The notes under the pieces are model-generated. The model saw only the letters and a program-made list of their open reading frames with translations, was not told where the DNA came from and did not search any database. From assembly GCF_009363095.1 (NCBI RefSeq), contig NZ_CP045295.1, positions 2,778,501 through 2,842,500 on the forward strand: a DNA stretch of 64,000 bases, written 5' to 3'. Below are positions 1-8,358 of this stretch, in pieces (positions within the stretch are counted from its first letter, which is position 1; every line of letters starts with the position of its first letter). The DNA comes from Paenibacillus cellulositrophicus (GTDB lineage Bacteria; Bacillota; Bacilli; Paenibacillales; Paenibacillaceae). A program made the translations under genes and the position numbers.

Positions 1-113
1 TCCATTTATATCATGCTTCATAACATAATGATTAAATCAAAGTACACTCGGATTTCCAACCCTTCTGACCATATTATATATCAAATTACTCTGAAATTTT
101 TATATTGTCAGAT

Positions 114-443
114 ATAAGAAAAACTCTATCGACGTACCTTCCAAGAAGACAGACCGCGTTTAAAGGAAGTTTTTCTTGCAATATCAGGAAGCCATGGCTC
201 TAGAGTTTATACTTTCTGATATTATAAGAAAAACTCTATCGACGTACCTTCCAAGAAGACAGACCGCGTTTAAAGGAAGTTTTTCTTGCAATATCAGGAA
301 GCCATGGCTCTGGAGTTTATACTTTCTGATTTTATAAGAAAAACTCTATCGACGTACCTTCCAAGAAGACAGACCGCGTTTAAAGGAAGTTTTTCTTGCA
401 ATATCAGGAAGCCATGGCTCTGGAGTTTATACTTTCTGATTTT
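114..443. repeat. Three tandem 110-bp hairpin repeats
   Basis: Three consecutive copies of a 110-bp unit start at 114, 224 and 334; a fourth begins at 444 and breaks off after about 10 bases. The copies are nearly identical (for example TAGAG against TGGAG near 201 and 311). Each unit holds two inverted repeats. The first is AAGAAAAACT paired with AGTTTTTCTT about 40 nt later (116-177, 226-287, 336-397). The second is AATATCAGGAAG paired with CTTTCTGATATT. There are no unique spacers and no cas genes, so it is not a CRISPR array. A related single copy lies inverted at 22635-22697. Function is unknown; it resembles a mobile palindromic element amplified in tandem. Confidence 0.9.
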
Positions 444-448
444 ATAAG

Positions 449-489
449 AAAAAGAACGATCTCCCCAATCAGAGAAATTCGTTCTTTAT
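449..489 (-). terminator. Intrinsic terminator of the peroxiredoxin operon
   Basis: Perfect 9-bp arms AAAGAACGA (451-459) and TCGTTCTTT (479-487). Read on the minus strand the stem runs into TTTTTCTTATAAA. It lies about 70 nt past the peroxiredoxin stop codon, which fits the 3' end of that operon. Confidence 0.65.
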
Positions 490-555
490 TCCAATCATTT
501 AATCATGCCATTCCTATGAAACATAGAAAGTATAGCGCAATTATTATCGTAGGGT

Positions 556-1197
556 TTACAGCTTTCTCAATTCCTGCAAAATATTGTCCGGATCCAACCG
601 CTGCATAAAGTCCGGATTCACGTAGGCAGAACGGATGATGCCGGATTCGTCGATCATAAAGGTGGAAGGAATCGGCAGGATCCAACGGTTCGTCGCATTG
701 TATTCCGCCAGGTCCATGCCCATTTGTTTCATCATGTTCTGGATATAATCCGGAACGTCGTAAAGGATGTTATAGAAAGCAGCCACGAGACCGTTGGTGT
801 CGCTCAGGACTTGGAAGGTCAGCTCTTCTTTCTCCTGCTGGGAAAGCGTGTTGTCGGGGCTTTGCGGGCTGACCGCGATCAACTGGCCCCCAAGGGCTTC
901 GATGTCCGGCAGTAGCTTCTGATAAGCCTTCAGTTGACTGTTGCAGAACGGGCACCATCCGCCCCGATAGAAAGTGAGGACAACAGGTCCTCTGGACAGT
1001 TCATCATAAAGATTAACCGTTTCACCCAAAGCATTCTTGAGTGTAAAATCTTTGGCCTTCTCCCCCTCCTGCCGGCCGTAAGGAATACCGGATTCCTGCT
1101 GCTCTCGGATCTGACGGAACATCTCTGTTTGAATCTCTATAGGGGTATGCGCGATAAATTGCTGTTTGGTTTCCGCTAAAGCTTGAGTTAATGACAT
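556..1197 (-). CDS. Peroxiredoxin-like (AhpC/TSA family) protein
   Basis: A 213-aa cytosolic thioredoxin-fold protein. An N-terminal helical segment (about 1-45) precedes an AhpC/TSA domain (about 47-190). The active-site motif GGWCPFC lies at residues 79-85, with cysteines 82 and 85 spaced as in a thioredoxin-like CxxC centre. This subfamily probably reduces peroxides or disulfides using thiols; the substrate cannot be told from sequence. It is the second gene after the membrane protein at 1298-1813 (100-bp gap, same strand), and the pair is probably controlled by the TetR protein at 2331. A terminator follows at 449-489. The family call is firm and the physiological role is inferred. Confidence 0.85.
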   Translation of the reverse strand: MSLTQALAETKQQFIAHTPIEIQTEMFRQIREQQESGIPYGRQEGEKAKDFTLKNALGETVNLYDELSRGPVVLTFYRGGWCPFCNSQLKAYQKLLPDIEALGGQLIAVSPQSPDNTLSQQEKEELTFQVLSDTNGLVAAFYNILYDVPDYIQNMMKQMGMDLAEYNATNRWILPIPSTFMIDESGIIRSAYVNPDFMQRLDPDNILQELRKL

Positions 1198-1297
1198 GTT
1201 TTGCTCTCCCTTTTAATTAAAACTTTCTTATAGAAGCGGCTTTAAATTAGATAGACTTGCTGGTTATTTATCAGGCTAAATCTCAATTCATGAAGCT

Positions 1298-1813
1298 TCA
1301 TTCGGCAGAAATCTCGGCTGGTGAGGCGAATGCCGCGCGCTTGCCTTGCCTGCGCAAATGGATGATTTGGGCTGTCAAGCCAACAATGAGAATGACGAAG
1401 AGACTGCCTTGAGCGCCGCGGAGAATGGGCGAACTCAGATCGGTGACGAAGGGATGGCCGTTAGGAACACGGGTCAGGGTTTCGGTAATGGTCGGCAACA
1501 TCAGCAGAAACGCTGTCAGGCTCAGGAAGATGGTTTCGAGGTATTTCCCCGCACGCCCTAAGCTCGAAATACGCCCGACGCCGTATCCGGCGAGCAGCAG
1601 CAGGATCGTTGCGGTACCAATGGCATAGCTAGCCGACTGATGTGCGATGGGGAATACGGTGATCGCGCCAATCAGCATCGAAATGAAGTAGACGACACCG
1701 GGCTTTGACCGGGGCACAATCCGTCCGTAGCGAGCAAACATATAGATAGCCAGCGGAATGGCGGGCAAGCTGCTGAGTGTATGCACCCAGCCGAGTGATG
1801 AAATTCCAAACAT
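1298..1813 (-). CDS. Small integral membrane protein of unknown function
   Basis: A 171-aa protein with four to five hydrophobic segments, short loops and a basic C-terminal tail (LRRQGKRAAF). I do not recognise a named family. The ATG at 1813 was chosen because GGAAGGAGA lies just upstream at good spacing; an in-frame ATG seven codons earlier (1834) has no ribosome-binding site. It precedes the peroxiredoxin gene on the same strand and lies about 110 bp downstream of a palindrome (1925-1942) matching the operator of the nearby tetR gene. A redox-linked membrane role (DoxX- or DUF2306-like) is possible but not shown. Confidence 0.7.
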   Translation of the reverse strand: MFGISSLGWVHTLSSLPAIPLAIYMFARYGRIVPRSKPGVVYFISMLIGAITVFPIAHQSASYAIGTATILLLLAGYGVGRISSLGRAGKYLETIFLSLTAFLLMLPTITETLTRVPNGHPFVTDLSSPILRGAQGSLFVILIVGLTAQIIHLRRQGKRAAFASPAEISAE

Positions 1814-1924
1814 AATTGTCTCCTTCCAGTCCATAAGGACAAGGTTGATTTGTTTTGTCTTGGCGCGAGCCGATACTAGCGGCTGACAGCATTTCTGATC
1901 AAAAATTCATTTGATTGTTATTCG

Positions 1925-1942
1925 CTACCTACTAATAGGTAG
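1925..1942. promoter_or_regulatory. Probable TetR operator upstream of the membrane protein/peroxiredoxin operon
   Basis: CTACCTACTAATAGGTAG has perfect 7-bp arms around CTAA. It matches the palindrome in the tetR promoter (2919-2936) at 15 of 18 positions. It lies about 110 bp upstream of the 1813 start codon, so the TetR protein encoded at 2331-2909 probably represses this operon. No clean -10/-35 pair was found here. Confidence 0.65.
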
Positions 1943-1945
1943 GTT

Positions 1946-2330
1946 AAAAAGACAAGACTCCGCCATCTGCTTTAAACGTCCCCCCGTGCCCATCGTGAAA
2001 AGACATTACGCTCGGACCACTCGACGGGACCGGCCACAACCGATATCCCATACTCAGCAGATCTGGATGTATGTCGGGTCCATCGACGGGCAGCAGGAGT
2101 CGTTTAAGCAATCATTCAGCGACAAATCGAATACGCCGTTCTCACTATAGACTGACGATATGTAGACGGCATGCCTCGTATCTGCACTTGGCGGATGAGA
2201 TGCGATTCGTTCGTAAAAAAGCGACCTGATCCTCATTAGAACATAGTCTGCTCTCAAGATGGGTAAAGCTAAAGGGTTCACCTCTTTTCTTCTAGATCAT
2301 GGCTACAAACCATCGCCATCGCGGCCTTCA
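1946..2330. other. Intergenic stretch without a recognisable gene
   Basis: 385 bp between the operator at 1925-1942 and the 3' end of the tetR gene. Short open frames exist on both strands but have no ribosome-binding site, no recognisable domain and unremarkable composition. No RNA gene or terminator could be supported. Confidence 0.5.
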
Positions 2331-2909
2331 TCACGAAGAGAATCGCTCCAAGAGTGAGCTTGTGACGACGCCGAATATCTTCGGATCTCCATAGGCCCGC
2401 GCTGAGAGCATCGCGCCGTGAACTGTCGCCATGAACGCTTCGGCCTCATCATGAGGGGTACCCATCAGTTGAAACTCCCCTTGCCGTGCGCCGCGCTCCA
2501 GCACAGCTGTCAACCATGCCGACAGGGAGCGGAAATGCGCCCGGACCTCTAGGCCAACTTCCTCGGGCAGGACGGGGAGCTGGCTTGCCAACAGCGCGCA
2601 GACACAAAACGGAGCGCTGTCGTCCATGATGCAGGCTTCCCAATAACCAGTATAGAACCGAAGCAGTTCGAGCGGATCGGATACCTGATGCTCGAGATTC
2701 GCCATCCCCTCTTCGGCTTCCTTCCGATACCGGGCAACCAGCGTTCGGACCAGATCGACCTTGCTTGGGAAATGGTGATGGATGCTCGCCTTACGAATCC
2801 CAACCACATCAGCGATGTCGGCATAACTGAAGCCGTTGTAGCCGCCAGCGATGATCAGAGAACGCGCACAAGCCAGGATTTCGTCATAGGTGTTAGATAA
2901 ATTGTTCAT
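2331..2909 (-). CDS. TetR/AcrR family transcriptional repressor
   Basis: A 192-aa DNA-binding regulator. The N-terminal helix-turn-helix covers about residues 27-50 and ends in HHHFPSK, typical of TetR proteins. The C-terminal half should form the ligand-binding and dimer domain, with a cysteine-bearing segment PFCVCALLAS near residue 100. Its promoter (2916-2944) overlaps an 18-bp palindrome, which implies autorepression. A second copy of that palindrome precedes the membrane protein/peroxiredoxin operon, the likely target. The -10 box ends only 6 nt before the ATG, so the mRNA is predicted to be leaderless or nearly so; no Shine-Dalgarno is present. The inducer is unknown; electrophile or oxidant stress is a guess from the target. 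Confidence 0.88.
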   Translation of the reverse strand: MNNLSNTYDEILACARSLIIAGGYNGFSYADIADVVGIRKASIHHHFPSKVDLVRTLVARYRKEAEEGMANLEHQVSDPLELLRFYTGYWEACIMDDSAPFCVCALLASQLPVLPEEVGLEVRAHFRSLSAWLTAVLERGARQGEFQLMGTPHDEAEAFMATVHGAMLSARAYGDPKIFGVVTSSLLERFSS

Positions 2910-2915
2910 ATCGTC

Positions 2916-2944
2916 ATTCTACCTTCTGGTAGGTAGTTTGTCAA
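2916..2944 (-). promoter_or_regulatory. tetR promoter with overlapping operator
   Basis: On the minus strand there is a perfect -35 TTGACA (2939-2944), a 17-nt spacer and -10 TAGAAT (2916-2921). The palindrome CTACCTTCTGGTAGGTAG (plus strand, 2919-2936) fills the spacer and most of the -10, so a bound repressor would block RNA polymerase. The start codon follows 6 nt after the -10 box. Confidence 0.8.
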
Positions 2945-3235
2945 ATGGCGGCATAGGGGCAAAGCTGGACGGAATCATCAGTAAGGTAAAATGCAGGCGG
3001 GGCAAGGGTTTTAGCGGGTTCTGGGTTCAGGGTCGAGGGGAAACGGTATGCACGTATCCTGTCCCGCTCCCTAAAAATAATATTCCCTGCCCCTGGGTTC
3101 CCCCGGCGGATATCGATTGGGTTTAAAAAAGCCAAGGAAAAACAGGAGTGAGTACCTGAATTTCGTTCGGCTCTTAGGCAGACTATTTATGCTTTATGCA
3201 GACTAATTAGGCTTTGGGTTAACTTTGATTGCTGT

Positions 3236-4768
3236 TTACAGACTATCCTTCACCAACCAAGCCACCGATTCTACATGCATCGTATGCGGGAACATATCCA
3301 CCGGCGTCACTTCCACCGTCCGGTACCCGCCATCCTCCAATATCCGCAGATCCCGCGCCAGTGTAGATGGATTACAGCTCACATACACCACCCGCTCCGG
3401 CTTCATCTCCAGAATCGTCTCCAGCAGCTTTGGATCGCAGCCCTTGCGCGGCGGGTCGACGACGATGACGTCCGCTTCGATGCCCTGCTCCTTCCAGGCA
3501 GGAATGACATCTTCGGACGCTCCGACCTCAAACGTGACGTTGCTCATCCCGTTCAGTTCTGCGTTGCGGCGCGCATCCTCGATCGCTTCCGGCACGATCT
3601 CGACGCCGTACACCTTGCCCGCATGCTGCGCCAGGAATAGAGAAATCGTCCCGATACCGCAGTACGCGTCGATGACCGTTTCCTTCCCGGTCAGCTGTGC
3701 ATACTCAACCGTCTTCCCGTACAGCACCTCGGTCTGTGCCGGGTTCACCTGATAGAACGACCGCGCCGAGATGGCGAACTTCACGTCGCCGATATAATCA
3801 TAAATGACCTCACTGCCCCACAGGACACGAGTCACGTCACCGAAAATCACATTCGTCTGCTTCGTGTTGACGTTCTGGCAGATGCTGACGACCGACGGCA
3901 GCTGTTCGCGGATCTCCGAGATCCACTCGTCCGCATGCGGTATCTTGTCTCCGTTCGTGACCAGAACGATCATCATCTCGCCGGTGCGGAAGGCAACTTT
4001 CACCACGACATGACGAAGCAGGCCTTGGCCGGTTTCTTCGTCGTACGCGGTGATGCCGAGCTTGCGACCAATGGCCTTCACGCTGGCAACGACCTCATCG
4101 TTGTGCTCGTGCTGGATGAGGCAGGCCTCCATGTCGATGATGCGGTGGCTGCCGCGGGCGTAGAAGCCGCCCACGAGGCCGCCTTCGGTGACGCCGATCG
4201 GCACCTGGGCCTTGTTGCGGTAGCGCCACGGCTCGTTCATGCCCAGCGTGGCATGAACCTGGATGCCCTGCGCGGCACCGCCGGCTGCGGCAGCGGACGC
4301 CGGCGCAGCAGCATCCGCGCCTGCCGCCCCCTGGGCGGCCTGCTGCCCGCGCAGCTCGGGCTCGCCGAGTACCTGCAGCTTGCCGATGCGCGTCAGGTTG
4401 TCCACGACCAGCTGGCGCTTCCACGCGAGCTGGGCGGCGTAGTCCATGTGCTGCAGCTGGCAGCCGCCGCACTGGTCGTAGATCGGGCAGGGCGCCGCGA
4501 TCCGGTTGGGGCTCGCCTGCACGATGTCAAGCAGCTTGGCGTAGCCGTACTGCTTCTTGGTCTTGAGCACCTTCACGCGGACCTTCTCGCCGGGAAGGGT
4601 GCCCGCGACGAACAGGGTGTAGCCTTCTGCTCGGCCAACCCCCTCTCCGTCGTGGTTCATGCCGATGATGTCGATGACGGCCTCATCGTTTTTCGCTACC
4701 GGCAGGCCGGCAATCGCTGCAGGCGTGCTGCGGCGGCCGGAATTCCGGCGGCTGTGTCGCTTGTTCAT
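3236..4768 (-). CDS. rlmD: 23S rRNA (uracil-C5) methyltransferase, RlmD/RlmCD family
   Basis: A 510-aa SAM-dependent enzyme that forms 5-methyluridine in 23S rRNA. A basic N-terminus and a TRAM-like RNA-binding domain (about 28-85) come first. A 4Fe-4S cysteine cluster follows ([10 protein letters not shown], Cys 94, 100 and 103), then a Rossmann methyltransferase domain with [14 protein letters not shown] and the catalytic region [13 protein letters not shown] near the C-terminus. An Ala/Gly-rich insert of about 35 residues separates the Fe-S region from the next domain, which is unusual. The ATG at 4768 opens the basic segment typical of the family; an in-frame ATG at 4897 with a weak AAGGA would add 43 atypical residues. 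It sits next to dgkB, as in Bacillus subtilis. Confidence 0.92.
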   Translation of the reverse strand: MNKRHSRRNSGRRSTPAAIAGLPVAKNDEAVIDIIGMNHDGEGVGRAEGYTLFVAGTLPGEKVRVKVLKTKKQYGYAKLLDIVQASPNRIAAPCPIYDQCGGCQLQHMDYAAQLAWKRQLVVDNLTRIGKLQVLGEPELRGQQAAQGAAGADAAAPASAAAAGGAAQGIQVHATLGMNEPWRYRNKAQVPIGVTEGGLVGGFYARGSHRIIDMEACLIQHEHNDEVVASVKAIGRKLGITAYDEETGQGLLRHVVVKVAFRTGEMMIVLVTNGDKIPHADEWISEIREQLPSVVSICQNVNTKQTNVIFGDVTRVLWGSEVIYDYIGDVKFAISARSFYQVNPAQTEVLYGKTVEYAQLTGKETVIDAYCGIGTISLFLAQHAGKVYGVEIVPEAIEDARRNAELNGMSNVTFEVGASEDVIPAWKEQGIEADVIVVDPPRKGCDPKLLETILEMKPERVVYVSCNPSTLARDLRILEDGGYRTVEVTPVDMFPHTMHVESVAWLVKDSL

Positions 4769-5051
4769 GCTGCTTGAGTCACTTCTTTCGAGTATATTTT
4801 GAAAGGGAAAGCCCGATGCACGGCGGCCTGTCCACCTGTATTCGTTAAAGTTATATGAGGAATGATATTCCGTTACTTGCTCTGCAAACTGATCCATGAC
4901 TATCCTTGTACCGCATATACTCCTCTATGATTCATCCATGTTCCGCATACTAATCCTTGCTCATTCCTTGCTCCACACACTAATCCATCTTTATCTCGCG
5001 AGTCATAAGCCCCACAACTCCCTGGCTTCATTTCTTCCCCGCATCCTTCCC

Positions 5052-5083
5052 ATTATAACAGAAAAGCGCACAAAAAAAGTCAA
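5052..5083 (-). promoter_or_regulatory. Candidate promoter of rlmD
   Basis: Minus strand: TTGACT (5078-5083) and TATAAT (5052-5057) separated by 20 nt, longer than the usual 17. TGTTAT at 5055-5060 would give a 17-nt spacer. Transcription would give a leader of roughly 280 nt before the 4768 start. The rest of 4769-5234 shows only low-complexity CT-rich sequence. Confidence 0.4.
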
Positions 5084-5234
5084 GATGCCCTGCCCCCATC
5101 CATGGCGGATGAGCCGCATGCCGACACCTTAACTCCCCTGCGATGATCCACCGCCTGCCCAGCTTCCCTGCGGCCGGACGAACCATTCTGTTCCTATCCA
5201 TGTTGTCTATATCGAGGTATGTCAAAAACAAGCC

Positions 5235-6116
5235 TTACGCAAAAATCCGCAAATGCTGCGGCAGCACCGAAAACTGCCCTGGCAGCGTTCCGCCGAGCTC
5301 TCCGTCCAGGTTCAGCAGCACCTTGCCAGGGGACGTCACTTCCATCGATTTCGTGCGGAAGTAGACGACCTTCTTGTCGTTGAAATGCTCGCCACGCAGC
5401 GCGAGGCTGACCAGCCGCACGAATTCGGCCAGGTTGCATTTCTTGAGGGCGATCACGTCGAGCAGGCCGTCGTCGATCCGCGCGCCCGGCGCGAGCTTCT
5501 CGAAGCCGCCAACGGAATTCGTGTTCGTGATCAGGAAGATCATGAACTCGTCATGGATCGTCTCCTGGCCCTCGGCATTGATGATCAGCTCCTGCGGAGA
5601 CAGGCTGACCATCTTCTCCACGCCTTTAATATAATAAGCGAGCTGGCCGATCATCGTCTTCAGCCGGCTGGGCACGTCGTACGTCAGCTCAGTAAGCGTG
5701 CCTCCCCCGGCGATGTTGATGAAATACCGGTCATTCGCCTTGCCCACGTCGATCGGGCGGGTCTGCTGGCGGATGACCAGATCGCAGTAGTCCTCCCAGT
5801 TCCTTGGAATGCCCAGCCCCCGCGCAAAATCGTTTGTCGTTCCGACCGGAAACACGCCGAGCGGCGGCAGGTTATCCCGCTCCGCCATGCCGTTGACGAC
5901 CTCGTACAGCGTGCCGTCCCCGCCGGCGGCAATGATCATGTCGTACCCCCGCTCCACGGCGTCGATGGCCGCCTTCGTGGCGTCCCCTTCGCCCATTGTG
6001 GCATGGCAGGAAGCCTCGATGCCGCCCTGATCGAGCCGGTGCAGAATGTCCGGCAGTCGCCGGCGCATCTCCTCCCGGCCTGAGGTGGGATTATAAATCA
6101 AACGTGCTCTTTTCAT
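5235..6116 (-). CDS. dgkB: Diacylglycerol kinase, YegS/DgkB family
   Basis: A 293-aa cytosolic or membrane-associated lipid kinase that phosphorylates diacylglycerol to phosphatidate, recycling lipid released during lipoteichoic acid synthesis. The N-terminal catalytic domain carries YNPTSG and the signature GGDGT at residues 65-69, followed by FPVGTTNDFARGL. The C-terminal beta domain (about 150-293) completes the LCB5/DgkB fold. Length matches the family. It lies upstream of rlmD on the same strand, with about 470 bp between them including a likely rlmD promoter, so the two may not be co-transcribed. Confidence 0.93.
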   Translation of the reverse strand: MKRARLIYNPTSGREEMRRRLPDILHRLDQGGIEASCHATMGEGDATKAAIDAVERGYDMIIAAGGDGTLYEVVNGMAERDNLPPLGVFPVGTTNDFARGLGIPRNWEDYCDLVIRQQTRPIDVGKANDRYFINIAGGGTLTELTYDVPSRLKTMIGQLAYYIKGVEKMVSLSPQELIINAEGQETIHDEFMIFLITNTNSVGGFEKLAPGARIDDGLLDVIALKKCNLAEFVRLVSLALRGEHFNDKKVVYFRTKSMEVTSPGKVLLNLDGELGGTLPGQFSVLPQHLRIFA

Positions 6117-6164
6117 ACATACGCCACCTAATAAGTTGATAATTTCCGAATAAGCGCCTGTTCC

Positions 6165-6944
6165 TTACAATGACGCATCAGCACCACGCGCAAGCCAGCT
6201 CCGGATCTGCCTCTCCATCCAATGGGTCAGCAACGGGTGCGGCAGCAGCGCTTCACCTGAATACCGGTAATTTAACCCGTCCAGCCGCTGCGGAATCACC
6301 GTCCGGGTGAAATAGCCGTCACTCAAAAACAGCGGAGCTGCGATCACCTGCATTCCGCGTTCTTTCTGCCAGTATTCCACCTTCGCCCGTACGCTGTCGG
6401 GCCGAAGCAGGGCATAATCCGCCGCGGCCAGGCCGCCGATCGCCCGGGCGCTCTCCGCCAGGTGTGAGAGGCCTTCCTCCCAGCGCTCGCGGAAACCGTC
6501 ATGGCTGCTGCCGTGACCAACAAGAATAAGAACCTCCTCGTCGGGGTTCTTCGATTCCGTCTTCACTTTATCCCACACCATGCGGGCCACGTCCGGATCG
6601 TTGTCGATCGGCTCTCCGTACAGAATATTCGCCCGGATGCGAAATGGCTCCAGGTCCGTGTCGATGGCCGGGGCGTCAATGACGCCGAGCGCATATGCGA
6701 TTTCATTCACATGGGTGCTGCCCGAAGAGACAAACAGCGGAATCACCAGTATATCCGTAGCGCCCTGACGCTCCAGATGATCGATCCCGTCCTGAATCAA
6801 GCGGCCTTCCACGATCTCCAAGAACGAAGCCGCCACAGGGAGTTCTCCCCGCAGCGGCAGTTGCCCAACGGCATCGTCGACCAGCTGGACCCAGGAGGAT
6901 TCCCTGGAGCCGTGACTGATAACAAGTACCCCCGGTTTGCGCAT
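6165..6944 (-). CDS. CbiX/SirB-type sirohydrochlorin chelatase-like protein
   Basis: A 259-aa protein of the class II chelatase fold. Two half-domains each have an HGS motif: VISHGSRESS near residue 10 and LVGHGSSHDGF near 143. CbiX proteins insert Co2+ or Fe2+ into sirohydrochlorin for B12 or siroheme synthesis, with the histidines as metal ligands. No other tetrapyrrole gene is visible nearby, so the actual metal and substrate are open. The start codon follows the yerC stop by one base, showing translational coupling with yerC. Confidence 0.82.
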   Translation of the reverse strand: MRKPGVLVISHGSRESSWVQLVDDAVGQLPLRGELPVAASFLEIVEGRLIQDGIDHLERQGATDILVIPLFVSSGSTHVNEIAYALGVIDAPAIDTDLEPFRIRANILYGEPIDNDPDVARMVWDKVKTESKNPDEEVLILVGHGSSHDGFRERWEEGLSHLAESARAIGGLAAADYALLRPDSVRAKVEYWQKERGMQVIAAPLFLSDGYFTRTVIPQRLDGLNYRYSGEALLPHPLLTHWMERQIRSWLARGADASL

Positions 6945-6945
6945 A

Positions 6946-7236
6946 TTAACGCCCGAGACGCTCTAACGTCATTTTATACCCTTCGTTGCCATAATTCAAA
7001 CAGCGCTTCACCCGCGAAATGGTGGCCGTGCTGGCTCCCGTCTCCGCCTCGATCTGATTGTACGTGCTGCCCTTGCCGAGCATGCGCGCCACTTCCAGAC
7101 GCTGGGAGAGGGATTGGATCTCGTTGACAGTACACAGATCGTCGAAAAATACGTAGCATTCCTCTACATCTTTAAGAGTTAAAATGGCTTCAAATAGTTG
7201 GTCGATGCTTTTATCATTAAGTTTCTTCAGCTGCAC
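6946..7236 (-). CDS. yerC: YerC/YecD-family TrpR-like regulator
   Basis: A 96-aa all-helical protein of the TrpR/YerC-YecD family. Residues about 30-90 hold the helix-turn-helix: SQRLEVARMLGKGSTYNQIE, then a segment ending TATISRVKRCL. Members are presumed DNA-binding regulators and, like TrpR, have no separate effector domain. The start is GTG at 7236 behind AGGGGATG. It is the first gene of a pair with the CbiX-like gene. In Bacillus, yerC neighbours yerB, which here lies about 5 kb upstream on the same strand. Confidence 0.88.
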   Translation of the reverse strand: MQLKKLNDKSIDQLFEAILTLKDVEECYVFFDDLCTVNEIQSLSQRLEVARMLGKGSTYNQIEAETGASTATISRVKRCLNYGNEGYKMTLERLGR

Positions 7237-7759
7237 TGAAATATCATCCCCTATTGTAACTATTGCCTATTCAGGATTTTGCTCCCGTCACAGGGTCTTT
7301 CCACATTTAATATCGGTCAATCCGTGTTCAAATGATAGTCCTCTATGTACTCCCATTGTACCGAGCCGGTATGAACTTTTCAAGCGTTAACGGATTCACG
7401 CACTGAAGAGTTGCATGGCAGCAGGCCAAATAAAGCGACATGGATCCGCCGCCCGGTCCCCGATGCCCTTCCACGGTTAAAATGCATAGAACACCACCTT
7501 CCAATTGAAAGCGCTTAAATTATACATCATCCAGACGGGCTTGTACATGTTTTGGTGGATCATTTCCAATTCCCGGCATTGGACTCCGGGTTGTGATCAG
7601 AAATTGGCGATATTCCTTCTCCCGGATCTTCCGCACACGCACCAACCGGGCCGCTGCTGAATCTTGTAGGATAAGGGCTCTGGGATCCTTCAATGCCGAT
7701 TTTTGTGCAAAAGAAAAACCGCCCGATATGGCGGCATGGCGCGTCGCTCTGATGTTGGT
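7237..7759. other. Intergenic stretch with no convincing gene
   Basis: About 520 bp between yerC and the 40-bp tandem repeat. A 35-codon frame at 7380-7487 (minus) has a good ribosome-binding site (GGAAGGTGG) but no recognisable product. Nothing else could be supported. Confidence 0.4.
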
Positions 7760-7915
7760 GTCCACTCATTCCTGACTCGATGGTCCTTCTCTATGTCGGC
7801 CCATTCATCCCGGACCCGAAGCTCCTTCTCTATGTCGTGCCCATTCATTCCAGATCCGAAGCTCCTTCTCTATGTCGTGCCCATTCATTCCAGACCCGAA
7901 GCTCCTTCATTGGCT
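7760..7915. repeat. 40-bp direct tandem repeat, about 3.5 copies
   Basis: The block CCGAAGCTCCTTCTCTATGT followed by a cgtgcccattcattccaga-like tail recurs with a period of 40 bp (for example GCTCCTTCTC at 7821 and 7861). The left copy is one base shorter and more diverged. The rightmost copy contains the last codons and stop of the small gene at 7885-8121. Since 40 is not a multiple of 3, each unit changes frame. Confidence 0.85.
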
Positions 7916-8121
7916 TGTGCGTTCTTCTCCTTATGATAATCCTCCCAAAGCGGGGCGATGTATTGTTCCAACGTGTTTACGATCTCATTTCTCCGGCCTT
8001 CTTCGATATTGACCGTGTCATTTAAAATATCGTTCCGAATCCGGATGAGCACAAATAGCGGAGGTAATGCCACCTCACGCAGCGCCTGAATCATGTGTTC
8101 TTCTTGAGACGAAATATCCAT
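7885..8121 (-). CDS. Small hypothetical protein, 78 aa
   Basis: A hydrophilic, mostly helical small protein beginning MDISSQEEHMIQALREVALP and ending GASGLE. I do not recognise a family. The 8121 start was chosen because AAAAGGAAG lies upstream and because a TATAAT box at 8156-8161 overlaps the earlier candidate ATG (8157), making that one unlikely. The C-terminal six codons lie inside the 40-bp tandem repeat, so the present 3' end was probably reshaped by the duplication. It diverges from the YqfQ-like gene at 8359. Confidence 0.5.
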   Translation of the reverse strand: MDISSQEEHMIQALREVALPPLFVLIRIRNDILNDTVNIEEGRRNEIVNTLEQYIAPLWEDYHKEKNAQANEGASGLE

Positions 8122-8155
8122 CACGGCATCTTCCTTTTCTGTTTGGGATGAGCTC

Positions 8156-8185
8156 ATTATAAACCGTGACATTAGTGTCAGGGTC
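8156..8185 (-). promoter_or_regulatory. Candidate promoter of the 78-aa gene with a palindrome
   Basis: Minus strand TATAAT at 8156-8161, with TTGACC 20 nt upstream (longer than ideal). Between them lies TGACATTAGTGTCA (8167-8180), with perfect 5-bp arms that could bind a repressor. Confidence 0.4.
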
Positions 8186-8298
8186 AAGCAAAAATTAGCC
8201 GCATTCCAACGTTGCCGACCGTTTCATCCGCTGCTTCCGCGCCGCCTGGGCATCCGCCCGTTTCCGCTCCTATCCCTGTCTACCGGGCTAACGTCCAT

Positions 8299-8326
8299 AC
8301 ATTATGTTTGCCCAGCACATACAGTA
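8299..8326 (+). promoter_or_regulatory. Candidate sporulation promoter (sigma E or sigma K type)
   Basis: CATACAGTA at 8318-8326 fits the -10 patterns CATACANT (sigma E) and CATANNNTA (sigma K). An AC dinucleotide 17 nt upstream fits the sigma K -35. It is placed 33 nt before the ATG of the YqfQ-like gene, which suits mother-cell expression. Known consensus, inferred use. Confidence 0.45.
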
Positions 8327-8358
8327 TAGTAAATCATTCCAAAAAGGAAAGTGATACC

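Noticed and set aside
114..443. CRISPR array
   Set aside because: The repeats are directly adjacent with no unique spacers, units are 110 bp, and there are no cas genes.
1911..2281. Possible decayed gene upstream of tetR
   Set aside because: Short frames on both strands show no family motif and no start signals, so calling a pseudogene would be guesswork.
7380..7487. 35-codon minus-strand frame with a good ribosome-binding site
   Set aside because: The product is not recognisable, has no clear secondary feature, and no terminator or promoter supports it. Kept only as a note.
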